Assembly (NCBI GenBank): GCA_900556245.1 | Contig: USOC01000056.1 | Coordinates: 1 to 6,985 of the forward strand | Length of the DNA: 6,985 nt | Origin: an uncultured Prevotellaceae bacterium | GTDB taxonomy: Bacteria > Bacteroidota > Bacteroidia > Bacteroidales > Muribaculaceae | Direction: 5' to 3' | In this document: positions 1 through 5,658 of the stretch, in pieces | Layout: each line of letters starts with the position of its first letter | How positions within the stretch are numbered: the stretch's first letter is position 1 | Translations under genes and position numbers: made by a program | The notes under the pieces: model-generated | Database searches by the model: none | The model's input: only the letters and a program-made list of their open reading frames with translations | What the model was told of the DNA's origin: nothing

Positions 1-188
1 GCCAGAAGCACATACTCCGGACGTTCCTCATCGAAAAACGCTTTCACCGCCTGAGCGTCGAGCAAGTCAAGTTCGGCATGAGTACGCCCGACAAGATTCG
101 TATACCCTTTCGATTTCATGTTGTTCCAAATGGCAGAACCCACCAGGCCACGGTGTCCCGCCACATAAATCTTTGCATCCTTTTCCAT
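1..188 (-). CDS. fcl: GDP-L-fucose synthase (GDP-4-keto-6-deoxymannose epimerase/reductase), N-terminal part only
   Basis: Only the first 62 residues lie in the window; the rest runs off the left edge. Translation from the ATG at 188 begins MEKDAKIYVAGHRGLVGSAI. It shows a short beta strand and then the glycine-rich GHRGLVGSA dinucleotide-binding loop (about residues 11-19) typical of this short-chain dehydrogenase/reductase family. The following GRTHAELDLLD stretch also matches the family, where a conserved Arg near this position helps bind NADPH. The enzyme epimerises and reduces the product of Gmd to GDP-L-fucose in the cytosol. It starts 7 bp after the gmd stop codon, so it is surely co-transcribed with it. 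An AGAGGA sequence lies almost against the ATG, too close for a normal Shine-Dalgarno. The catalytic Tyr/Lys and C-terminal substrate domain are outside the window, so the call rests on the N terminus plus the gmd-fcl gene order. Confidence 0.92.
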   Translation of the reverse strand, partial: MEKDAKIYVAGHRGLVGSAIWNNMKSKGYTNLVGRTHAELDLLDAQAVKAFFDEERPEYVLL

Positions 189-195
189 ATCCTCT

Positions 196-1287
196 CTAAA
201 TTTGTCGGTCGGAATCGTGCTGATGACACCGAATCATCTGTATGTCGTGATCAGTCATGATATTGACCAATTCCTCAAAAGTCGTCTTCCGGGGATTCCA
301 TCCCAATTCAGTGCGGGCCTTTGTCGGATCGCCGAGCAACTGCTCCACTTCACAAGGGCGGAAATACTTCGGATCGACCTCCACCAGCACCCGTCCGGTA
401 GCTTCGTCGACGCCCTTTTCACTGACGCCCTCTCCCTCCCAACGCAGACTGATGCCGGCTCGCTGAAAAGCAAGGGTAGTGAATTCACGCACCGAATGGT
501 CATCGCCGGTGGCTATGACATAGTCCTGAGGCTCTTTCTGTTGGAGCATCAGCCACATGCACTCCACATAATCGCGGGCATATCCCCAGTCACGGCGCGC
601 ATTAAGATTACCCAGATAGAGTTTGTCTTGAAGTCCGGCGGCGATTCGTGCCACCGCCAGCGTAATTTTACGAGTCACGAAGTTTTCACCTCTGCGTTCG
701 CTTTCATGATTGAACAAAATGCCGTTAACGGCATACATCCCGTAGCTTTCGCGATAGTTTTTTGTAATCCAGAATCCGTAGAGTTTGGCACACCCGTATG
801 GACTGCGCGGATAGAACGGCGTAGTCTCCCGTTGCGGTATTTCCTGTACTTTCCCAAACAGTTCAGAAGTACTTGCCTGGTAAACACGGGTCCTATCTCC
901 CAAGCCAAGCATTCTGACAGCCTCTAATAGCCTTAATGTGCCGACAGCATCCGTGTCAGCAGTATATTCCGGCACTTCAAAAGAGACTTTTACGTGACTC
1001 TGTGCCGCCAGGTTGTAGATTTCGTCAGGCTGCAATTCCTGAATCAGGCGAATCAGCGAGCTGGAATCGGTCATGTCTCCATAGTGCAGATTGATGAGCC
1101 GACGACGGTGCATGTCGCGCACCCACTCGTCAAAATAGAGATGCTCGATGCGCCCTGTATTGAACGACGAACTGCGCCGGATGATTCCGTGCACTTCATA
1201 ACCCTTATCTAAAAGGAACTCGGCAAGAAACGAACCGTCCTGCCCTGTGATGCCTGTAATCAAGGCCACTTTTTGCTTGTCAGCCAT
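196..1287 (-). other. gmd: Gmd module and possible internal translation start of the fusion gene
   Basis: The codon for Met225 of the fused frame (ATG at 1287-1285) sits exactly where a free-standing Gmd would begin. It is followed by [17 protein letters not shown], a normal Gmd N terminus. The preceding bases are purine-rich (ACAGAAGAT) but hold no clear Shine-Dalgarno, which says little in Bacteroidetes. A free 363-residue Gmd could therefore be made beside, or instead of, the fusion. If the upstream frame is broken in the real genome, this is the true gmd gene. Confidence 0.5.
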
Positions 1288-1959
1288 ATCTTCTGTTTTT
1301 TCAAATTTTTCAATAATTTCAGGCAACTCTGCAAGCGAGTCTACCATAAGTTGCGCCTGCCGCTCCCCACCGAAATTCTCCTGAGGATGAATATTTCTCC
1401 CATCATCTTTCAGACAAACAGTTAGCCACCCCATTCGGTTCGGATGAAAAAAATCCTTGGCGGGATTATCCCCCACATATACATACCGATTGCCCGGAAA
1501 CAACCGTTCAACAGACTCGAAATTGTCAGCCAAACGCTTGTCCGCTCCCGTCTCTTCCGAAATAAAAATAGCCTCCGGAGAAATAAACCGTCGCAACGCC
1601 AACGCCTCAATTTTGTGTCGCTGGGTCGACGAACGCCCATCCGTGACCAGGCACAGGCGATGTCCCATTTTCTCCAAAGCGTCCAACGGCTGCCATACTG
1701 TAGCATCAAGAGAAATGTCGGGAAAATGCTGCCGGTAAATTTCAACCAATTCGGGTATGGGCAACGCTACAGACGCCGCCTGTTCCAACGCCGTAAAGGG
1801 GTTTTCATGATGCTCCAACGCATCTCTCATTGCCCGATAAGCCTCTTTGCCGTCTACCCCAAAGCGTTTTTCTGCCACTTTAGCCACTTCCATATAGGCC
1901 GAACTGGCATAATCCGCTTCTTTATAGAGCGTATCGTCGAGATCGAAAGCAATGACCAT
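196..1959 (-). CDS. gmd: Fusion protein: HAD-family hydrolase + GDP-mannose 4,6-dehydratase
   Basis: One 587-residue frame holds two complete enzymes. Residues 1-224 are a HAD phosphatase: motif I FDLDDT (nucleophile D6, acid/base D8), motif II LVTDG (T106), motif III K141 and motif IV GDNPAKD (D164, D169), with a helical cap between motifs I and II. Residues 225-587 are Gmd. They contain the TGITGQDG nucleotide loop (235-242), the NLAAQSH segment, the catalytic TSE triad (T364, E366), Y388 with K392 (YxxxK), and the [17 protein letters not shown] segment. At about 363 residues the Gmd part has normal family length. Gmd converts GDP-mannose to GDP-4-keto-6-deoxymannose, the substrate of the fcl product encoded next. 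The HAD substrate is unknown; a sugar or nucleotide phosphate is a guess. Gmd is normally a separate protein, so the fusion is odd. The junction is low-complexity and A-rich, with a plausible Gmd start at residue 225. The gene starts 11 bp after the aminotransferase stop. Confidence 0.9.
   Translation of the reverse strand: MVIAFDLDDTLYKEADYASSAYMEVAKVAEKRFGVDGKEAYRAMRDALEHHENPFTALEQAASVALPIPELVEIYRQHFPDISLDATVWQPLDALEKMGHRLCLVTDGRSSTQRHKIEALALRRFISPEAIFISEETGADKRLADNFESVERLFPGNRYVYVGDNPAKDFFHPNRMGWLTVCLKDDGRNIHPQENFGGERQAQLMVDSLAELPEIIEKFEKTEDMADKQKVALITGITGQDGSFLAEFLLDKGYEVHGIIRRSSSFNTGRIEHLYFDEWVRDMHRRRLINLHYGDMTDSSSLIRLIQELQPDEIYNLAAQSHVKVSFEVPEYTADTDAVGTLRLLEAVRMLGLGDRTRVYQASTSELFGKVQEIPQRETTPFYPRSPYGCAKLYGFWITKNYRESYGMYAVNGILFNHESERRGENFVTRKITLAVARIAAGLQDKLYLGNLNARRDWGYARDYVECMWLMLQQKEPQDYVIATGDDHSVREFTTLAFQRAGISLRWEGEGVSEKGVDEATGRVLVEVDPKYFRPCEVEQLLGDPTKARTELGWNPRKTTFEELVNIMTDHDIQMIRCHQHDSDRQI
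1288..1959 (-). other. HAD hydrolase module of the fusion gene
   Basis: This covers residues 1-224 of the fused frame, about the usual size of a free-standing small HAD phosphatase. All four HAD motifs are intact, so the domain should be active. It ends in a charged helix ([13 protein letters not shown]) that then reads straight into the Gmd start. Single HAD genes are often found among sugar-biosynthesis genes of Bacteroides-type glycan loci, usually as separate genes. No stop codon separates the two modules in this sequence. Confidence 0.75.
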
Positions 1960-1970
1960 CGGTACGCTGA

Positions 1971-3104
1971 CTATTTTCCAAAAAAAGCCGTTATCTTTCC
2001 CGCGACATAGGTCAGTTCTTCATCTGTCAGACTCGAACCGCTGGGCAGACACAGACCTCTCTCAAACAAGTCTTCACAGCAACTTCCTCCATAATAGGGA
2101 GCATCGGCATAAATCGGCTGCATGTGCATCGGACGCCACAAACGACGAGTTTCAACTCCGGCTTCTGACATATATTGACGGAGTTCTTCAGGCGTTTTGC
2201 CGGTCGACGGGTCAATAAGCATCGTAGTCAGCCAGAAATTGGAATCGAAATCGGCAGACGGATTCTGCTGAACACTGATGCCGCCAATCGCTGACAAAGC
2301 CTCCGTATAGAACGCATGAATCGCTCGACGGCGTTCGACATGCTCCTGCAGCACATCCATCTGTCCGCAACCAATGCCTGCACTGACATTGCTCAGACGA
2401 TAATTGTATCCGATAACCTCATGATAGTAATATGGTCGCTGTTCTCTGGCCTGCGTTGCATAGAATTTGATGCGGTCTGCCTCTTCCTTGCTGCGACAAA
2501 CAAGCGCACCTCCACCGGACGTAGTGATGATTTTATTGCCATTGAAGCTCAGACAACCGTAATCGCCAAGCGTTCCACATTTACGACCTTTATATTCTGA
2601 GCCAAGTGCCTCGGCTGAATCTTCTACGATGGGGATGCCATATTTATCAGCTATGGTCTTGATTTCGTCCATCTTTGCAGGCATCCCATAAAGATAGACG
2701 GGAATGATGGCCTTCGGATAGCGCCCGGTTTGCCGCTTGCGATCGACAATCGCTTCTTCCAGCAATGCCGGCGACATGTTCCATGTGTCGGGTTCACTGT
2801 CTACAAACACCGGATTTGCCCCTTGATATTTGATAGGATTGGCACTCGCAGCAAATGTGAACGATTGGCAAATGACCTCATCTCCCAATCCAACGCCTAA
2901 CGCAACAAGTCCCAAATGAATAGCTGCCGTACCGGCACTAAGCGCCACCACGTCTGAAGCTCCCAAATACTTTTCCAATCGGTGTTCAAACTCATCGACA
3001 TTCGGGCCGAGCGGCACAATCCATTCCGTCTGGAAGGCCTTCTCCACCCATTCTTTTTCCGTTCCGCCCATATGGACGTACGACAATAAAATCCGAGGTT
3101 TCAT
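1971..3104 (-). CDS. PLP-dependent sugar aminotransferase, DegT/DnrJ/EryC1/StrS family (PglE/EpsN-like)
   Basis: This 377-residue fold-type I aminotransferase is predicted to use glutamate and PLP to add an amino group at C4 of a nucleotide-linked keto-sugar. Visible signatures are SAGTAAIHL (phosphate-binding region, 56-64), [10 protein letters not shown] with D162 (pairs with the PLP ring nitrogen), [13 protein letters not shown] with the Schiff-base lysine K191, and [14 protein letters not shown] (232-245). The MGG near the N terminus, the PLGPNV segment, RRLWRPMH and LCLPSGS closely resemble what I remember of Campylobacter PglE, which makes UDP-4-amino-4,6-dideoxy-GlcNAc. This points to UDP-4-keto-6-deoxy-GlcNAc rather than the GDP sugar made by the downstream gmd. 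A GDP-perosamine synthase role is possible but less likely on sequence. The frame stays open upstream to 3176, but a promoter lies at 3124-3155, so the ATG at 3104 ([10 protein letters not shown]) is chosen. It is the first gene of the sugar operon, 11 bp ahead of the HAD-Gmd gene. Confidence 0.92.
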   Translation of the reverse strand: MKPRILLSYVHMGGTEKEWVEKAFQTEWIVPLGPNVDEFEHRLEKYLGASDVVALSAGTAAIHLGLVALGVGLGDEVICQSFTFAASANPIKYQGANPVFVDSEPDTWNMSPALLEEAIVDRKRQTGRYPKAIIPVYLYGMPAKMDEIKTIADKYGIPIVEDSAEALGSEYKGRKCGTLGDYGCLSFNGNKIITTSGGGALVCRSKEEADRIKFYATQAREQRPYYYHEVIGYNYRLSNVSAGIGCGQMDVLQEHVERRRAIHAFYTEALSAIGGISVQQNPSADFDSNFWLTTMLIDPSTGKTPEELRQYMSEAGVETRRLWRPMHMQPIYADAPYYGGSCCEDLFERGLCLPSGSSLTDEELTYVAGKITAFFGK

Positions 3105-3123
3105 TTCTTTCGTTTTAACGTGG

Positions 3124-3155
3124 CAAAGATACGATGTTTGGCGGGAATATCGCAA
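3124..3155 (-). promoter_or_regulatory. Bacteroidetes-type promoter of the nucleotide-sugar operon
   Basis: On the minus strand TTGC (3155-3152) is followed by 20 bases and then TATCTTTG (3131-3124). This is an exact match to the Bacteroidetes -7 consensus TAnnTTTG, with a near match to the -33 TTTG box at the expected distance. Transcription should start near 3117, leaving a leader of roughly 14 bases before the ATG at 3104. It lies in the 89 bp gap between the regulator gene and the aminotransferase, so the sugar operon can be expressed independently of the regulator. Confidence 0.7.
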
Positions 3156-3193
3156 GACATTTACGGATAACTTCAAAAATCAGACCGCCATTT

Positions 3194-4207
3194 CTAATTG
3201 TTCGACGGAATCCGGGACCTTACTGCGTCATACAAATTATCACCGGGGCTTAATCCCAGTTTTTTACGGATATTCACTCGCTGACAACTGACATTGCTTT
3301 CGCTTTTGCCGAGAAGCGAACATATTTCCTTCAACTTTCGATCCTGCGCTATCAGAAGCGTGATTTCCGCCTCTGAAGGAGTCAATTCCGGAAACAATCG
3401 ACGAACATCAACTTTTTCGGTCTCCCAACGTGCTTGATAATCCAGAACGTTACGAATCAAATTTCTGCGGTTCTCAATCGACAGCATTCCGACAAACCGG
3501 TCTGTATCTTCTCGCTTATGCTCTTTTCTGGCAAGTTCGACATAGGCGGCGATTTCTTCCTTTTCGAGCTTCAGCACATCAAGAATCTCCTGCTCCTCTT
3601 GGCGCAAAACCTTGTTTTCGTCAAGAATCTGAAGATTATTTCTGACAAGCAAATCTCCCAACAAACTGAGGAACAAAAACATCAAGACAAAAATCAGACA
3701 AAAGTTGGTCAGACTCGAATCGTGCGTTATAAATACGCATGTAACATAAGTCCCAATGCTCAAGCCACATAGCACATAGCTGCAGTAACGCAATTGGGCG
3801 ACGATGGAAAATAAAATATTGACAGCCAGAAGCGTCATATTGGCGACTATCAGCATCGATGAGTAGTCCGATGGAATCAAGGCACAAAGCAACATCTCGA
3901 ATGACGTAAAAAGCTGGGCAACAACTCCCATCAACGCAAGAGTCGCAACGATACTCAATTTACGGAAGACAAAGAGAAGAAACAGCACAACGGCAAACAG
4001 CAGCAGAACGCAGTTCATCACTACGGCCAAGCGCTCTCCGGGTCCCGACAGACCGAACAGATTGGCAAGAATGGCGACAACAACCATTGGCATATATATC
4101 GCAAGACAAATCTGCCTCTGACGTCCAAGCCAAGACGTATTTTTGGAGTCTTGCCTGAAAAGGAATGCGAAAAGGCTCTTCCGTTTACATTTATTACTTT
4201 TCATCAT
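3194..4207 (-). CDS. Membrane-anchored LuxR-type transcriptional regulator (six TM helices, coiled coil, C-terminal HTH)
   Basis: The 337-residue protein begins with a basic cytosolic segment (KSNKCKRK, R29, R31). Six hydrophobic stretches follow, at about 33-53, 60-80, 84-110, 116-137, 141-161 and 168-187. A charged, probably coiled-coil helix (about 190-232, rich in E, K and L) leads to a LuxR/GerE-like helix-turn-helix at about 275-325. There LTPSEAEITLLIAQ, LKEICSLLGKSESNVSCQRVNIRKKLGL matches the fold's LTxxExxVL...KEIA..L..S...V..H..NI..KLG pattern. It presumably binds DNA while anchored in the inner membrane; no enzymatic or known sensory domain is visible. Its ligand and targets are unknown. 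It sits directly upstream of the glycan-sugar operon on the same strand but is separated from it by a promoter, so regulation of that operon is only a guess. Start is the first of two ATG codons at 4207. Confidence 0.8.
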   Translation of the reverse strand: MMKSNKCKRKSLFAFLFRQDSKNTSWLGRQRQICLAIYMPMVVVAILANLFGLSGPGERLAVVMNCVLLLFAVVLFLLFVFRKLSIVATLALMGVVAQLFTSFEMLLCALIPSDYSSMLIVANMTLLAVNILFSIVAQLRYCSYVLCGLSIGTYVTCVFITHDSSLTNFCLIFVLMFLFLSLLGDLLVRNNLQILDENKVLRQEEQEILDVLKLEKEEIAAYVELARKEHKREDTDRFVGMLSIENRRNLIRNVLDYQARWETEKVDVRRLFPELTPSEAEITLLIAQDRKLKEICSLLGKSESNVSCQRVNIRKKLGLSPGDNLYDAVRSRIPSNN

Positions 4208-4240
4208 GGATTTATTCTGTTTTAGGGTGTTTTATGGTTG

Positions 4241-4256
4241 CAAATCTACAAAAATA
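4241..4256 (-). promoter_or_regulatory. Candidate promoter(s) of the LuxR-type regulator gene
   Basis: Two adjacent -7-like boxes, TATTTTTG (4256-4249) and TAGATTTG (4248-4241), lie on the minus strand just upstream of the regulator. Both fit TAnnTTTG. Neither has a TTTG box at the expected distance, so the upstream element is weak or absent. Use of the proximal box would give a leader of about 28 bases to the ATG at 4207. A third match, TAAATTTG (4311-4304), has a T-rich segment about 20 bases upstream and would give a leader of about 90 bases. Confidence 0.45.
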
Positions 4257-4288
4257 GAATGAATTATAGTATCTTATGGTATATAAAA

Positions 4289-4320
4289 TTTGTACGGAAT
4301 AGCCAAATTTACCATCTTTG
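4289..4320 (+). promoter_or_regulatory. Candidate plus-strand promoter in the intergenic region
   Basis: TTTG (4289-4292), 20 bases, then CATCTTTG (4313-4320) resembles the Bacteroidetes -33/-7 pair. It has exact spacing but one mismatch in the -7 box (C for the first T). A transcript would start near 4327 and run through the hairpin-rich stretch toward the antisense side of ogt. No plus-strand protein gene follows, so a non-coding RNA is the only evident product. AT-rich DNA produces such matches by chance. Confidence 0.3.
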
Positions 4321-4343
4321 CAGGAGAAATAAAAACAGCCAAA

Positions 4344-4356
4344 CGGGCTTTGCCCG
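4344..4356 (-). terminator. Short GC hairpin followed at a distance by a T-run on the minus strand
   Basis: Read on the minus strand, CGGGC-AAA-GCCCG forms a 5 bp stem with a 3-base loop. A T-rich tract (TGTTTTTATTT) follows after about seven more bases. The gap between stem and T-run is longer than in a classical intrinsic terminator, so this may be only a secondary stop for read-through from the ogt operon, or a structural element of a plus-strand RNA. Confidence 0.25.
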
Positions 4357-4379
4357 AACACCAAAATCTAATAGGGATT

Positions 4380-4416
4380 TTTCGACCATTGAAAAGGCAA
4401 TCATCCAATGTCGAAA
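4380..4416. repeat. Inverted repeat with one-base bulge
   Basis: TTTCGACCATTG (4380-4391) pairs with CAATGTCGAAA (4406-4416) across a 14-base spacer, with one unpaired C. It could be an RNA hairpin or a protein-binding site. The palindrome ACACATGTGT overlaps its right end at 4416-4425. Confidence 0.5.
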
Positions 4417-4449
4417 CACATGTGTTATGACGATAGGGAAATTAAACTC

Positions 4450-4489
4450 GGCAGCGGCATATGCAGCGGAAAGCTCGTATGCCGCTGTT
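4450..4489 (-). terminator. Strong hairpin after ogt, probable transcription terminator of the metal/ogt operon
   Basis: CAGCGGCATA (4452-4461) is the exact reverse complement of TATGCCGCTG (4478-4487). The stem extends at both ends through wobble and further pairs, and the inner bases can form a small AGC/GCT extension with a GGAAA loop. It lies 7 bp past the ogt stop codon at 4497. On the minus strand it is followed by a moderately T-rich stretch (GAGTTTAATTTCC) rather than a pure T-run. Hairpin strength and position support a terminator; the weak T tract is the main doubt. Confidence 0.55.
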
Positions 4490-4496
4490 CCGTTGT

Positions 4497-4967
4497 CTAT
4501 ACTCTAAGGAATTTTTCCAAGTTCAGAAGCCTGCGCTTCATCTCTTTTCCGAAAGCAAAACCAGACAACGCCCCGCCAGCCCCAATCACTCGCTGACAGG
4601 GAACAACAATCATGACCGGCTTGGCATGCCAAGCTCCTCCGACAGCCCGCGCGGCATTCGAATTTCCCAGTATGGCTGCTATCTGCCCATAAGTGCGGAC
4701 TTCTCCGAATGGAATCTTACGCAACTCATTCCATACGCGGTTACGAAAATCAGAAGCGGACAATTCAAGCGGAACAGAAGAAAAATCTACAGGACACCCA
4801 GAGAAATAATCGTCAAGCAAAATAACCATCCGACGCAACAAAGGGGTAAACTCGCATAGGTCCATCTCTGCCTCAGAAGCAGGATGAAGACCGCAAATCT
4901 TGCCATTTCGCTCACAAATAGAGAAAGCGCCGACAGGAGAAACGTAGCAAACACGGTATTCAGTCAC
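4497..4967 (-). CDS. ogt: Methylated-DNA--[protein]-cysteine S-methyltransferase with variant PCQR active site
   Basis: The 156-residue protein has the two-domain layout of Ogt/AGT suicide repair enzymes, which move an alkyl group from O6-alkylguanine in DNA onto their own cysteine. In the C-terminal domain the helix-turn-helix carries Y93 (RTYGQIA) and the arginine finger R107 (AARAVGGA). Then come the active-site VVPCQRVIG with acceptor C124, GALSGFAFG, and the LLNLE motif with E151. Spacing of these residues to the cysteine matches human MGMT exactly (Tyr114, Arg128, Glu172 against Cys145). Two conserved positions differ: the His after the cysteine (PCHR) is Gln125, and the Asn eight residues before it (human Asn137) is Lys116. 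The cysteine is retained, so this is not a classical alkyltransferase-like protein, but its reactivity may be altered. The start is GTG at 4967, overlapping the ATPase gene by 8 bp, which suggests translational coupling. Confidence 0.88.
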   Translation of the reverse strand: MTEYRVCYVSPVGAFSICERNGKICGLHPASEAEMDLCEFTPLLRRMVILLDDYFSGCPVDFSSVPLELSASDFRNRVWNELRKIPFGEVRTYGQIAAILGNSNAARAVGGAWHAKPVMIVVPCQRVIGAGGALSGFAFGKEMKRRLLNLEKFLRV

Positions 4968-5658
4968 ACTCTGTCTTTAAATAATGATGAGAAGCATGAC
5001 ATTCATGCAAAGTCCTGTCGACTATCCAATGTCGGTTCGCCATTTCAGAAATCACCGTCATCTCCTGCGAAACCAGCAAAATCGTAGCCCGCTTGGCGAT
5101 ATCTGCCACTATTTCATAAATCTGTCCGATAAAACGCCGGTCAAGATACGACAGAGGTTCATCGAGAATAACCACATCTGGCCGGGAAATGATGGCACGC
5201 CCGATAAGAGCCCGCTGCAACTGCCCCCCAGAAAGAGTTCCAATCACTTGCCGGCGGTGTTCCTGCATCCCTACTTGACGGATAGTCTCATCAATCAAAT
5301 TTAGAGCATAGTCAGAAAAATCCCCACGCCGGTTTTGTCTGTCGCCCAACAAACCGGAAGCGACAACCTCCTCTACTGTCAGCGGGAAACGACTGTCCAC
5401 ATTGTTTTTTTGAGGAAGGTATCCAAACTTCAAATGATTGACAGAATGACCCTCCCAAAAATACTCGACTTTTCCATACGTTGGCTTGACCAGTCGCAAC
5501 ACAGTCCGCAAAAACGTACTTTTGCCGCCGCCGTTAGGGCCGGTAATTGCGACAAAATCACCGGCGAAAACATCGGCCGACACATTGTCGAGGACACATC
5601 GACCGTCAAACTCCATCGTCAGTCCCTCGACTCCTATGATTTTATTTTGAGAGTTCAT
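4960..5658 (-). CDS. znuC: Metal ABC transporter ATP-binding protein, ZnuC-like
   Basis: This 232-residue ABC ATPase should power import of the metal captured by the ZnuA-like protein encoded just upstream. Visible motifs are Walker A GPNGGGKST (40-48), Q-loop GYLPQ (Q83), signature LSGGQLQR (142-149), Walker B VVILDEP (162-168, catalytic E167) and D-loop LSYLD. The H-loop histidine, normally in a VSH(D/E) motif, is replaced by Gln198 (LLVSQEM, codon CAG), which is unusual for a homodimeric importer ATPase. The C terminus is rich in His and Cys (HECHASHH, then C231), a possible metal-sensing tail. The ATG at 5658 is preferred over an in-frame TTG at 5664. It overlaps the znuA end by 17 bp, and its own end overlaps ogt by 8 bp. 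Zinc is favoured by the partner's His-rich loop, but manganese or iron cannot be excluded. No permease gene is adjacent. Confidence 0.88.
   Translation of the reverse strand: MNSQNKIIGVEGLTMEFDGRCVLDNVSADVFAGDFVAITGPNGGGKSTFLRTVLRLVKPTYGKVEYFWEGHSVNHLKFGYLPQKNNVDSRFPLTVEEVVASGLLGDRQNRRGDFSDYALNLIDETIRQVGMQEHRRQVIGTLSGGQLQRALIGRAIISRPDVVILDEPLSYLDRRFIGQIYEIVADIAKRATILLVSQEMTVISEMANRHWIVDRTLHECHASHHYLKTECD

Larger units (their letters stand above)
4208..4496. other. 289 bp intergenic region with several inverted repeats and promoter-like motifs, no convincing gene
   Basis: The region separates the metal/ogt operon from the regulator gene. The low-coordinate third is AT-rich and carries the regulator's promoter motifs. 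The rest holds, in + strand order, a short hairpin CGGGC-TTT-GCCCG (4344-4356), an inverted repeat with one bulge (4380-4391 with 4406-4416), the 10-base palindrome ACACATGTGT (4416-4425) and a strong hairpin (4450-4489). Short open frames on the + strand, including one at 4238-4507, have no recognisable protein features and are not called as genes. Confidence 0.7.

Noticed and set aside
202..927. 241-codon open frame on the plus strand
   Set aside because: It lies entirely antisense to the well-supported gmd module and has no recognisable domain; it is a coding shadow.
1444..2010. 188-codon open frame on the plus strand
   Set aside because: It is antisense to the HAD module with its four intact motifs, and its composition (rich in Arg, Phe and Ser without domain structure) is that of a shadow frame.
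1971..3176. Longer aminotransferase reading with 24 extra N-terminal residues
   Set aside because: A good promoter lies inside those extra codons, and the family's N terminus matches the ATG at 3104.
4261..4290. Imperfect inverted AT repeat (TATAGTATC / GGTATATA)
   Set aside because: It has mismatches and is built of low-complexity AT DNA in a promoter region; chance is enough to explain it.
4238..4507. 89-codon plus-strand frame in the intergenic region
   Set aside because: It starts inside the regulator's promoter area, its codons span AT-rich promoter DNA and the terminator hairpin, and it shows no domain, signal peptide or translation signal.
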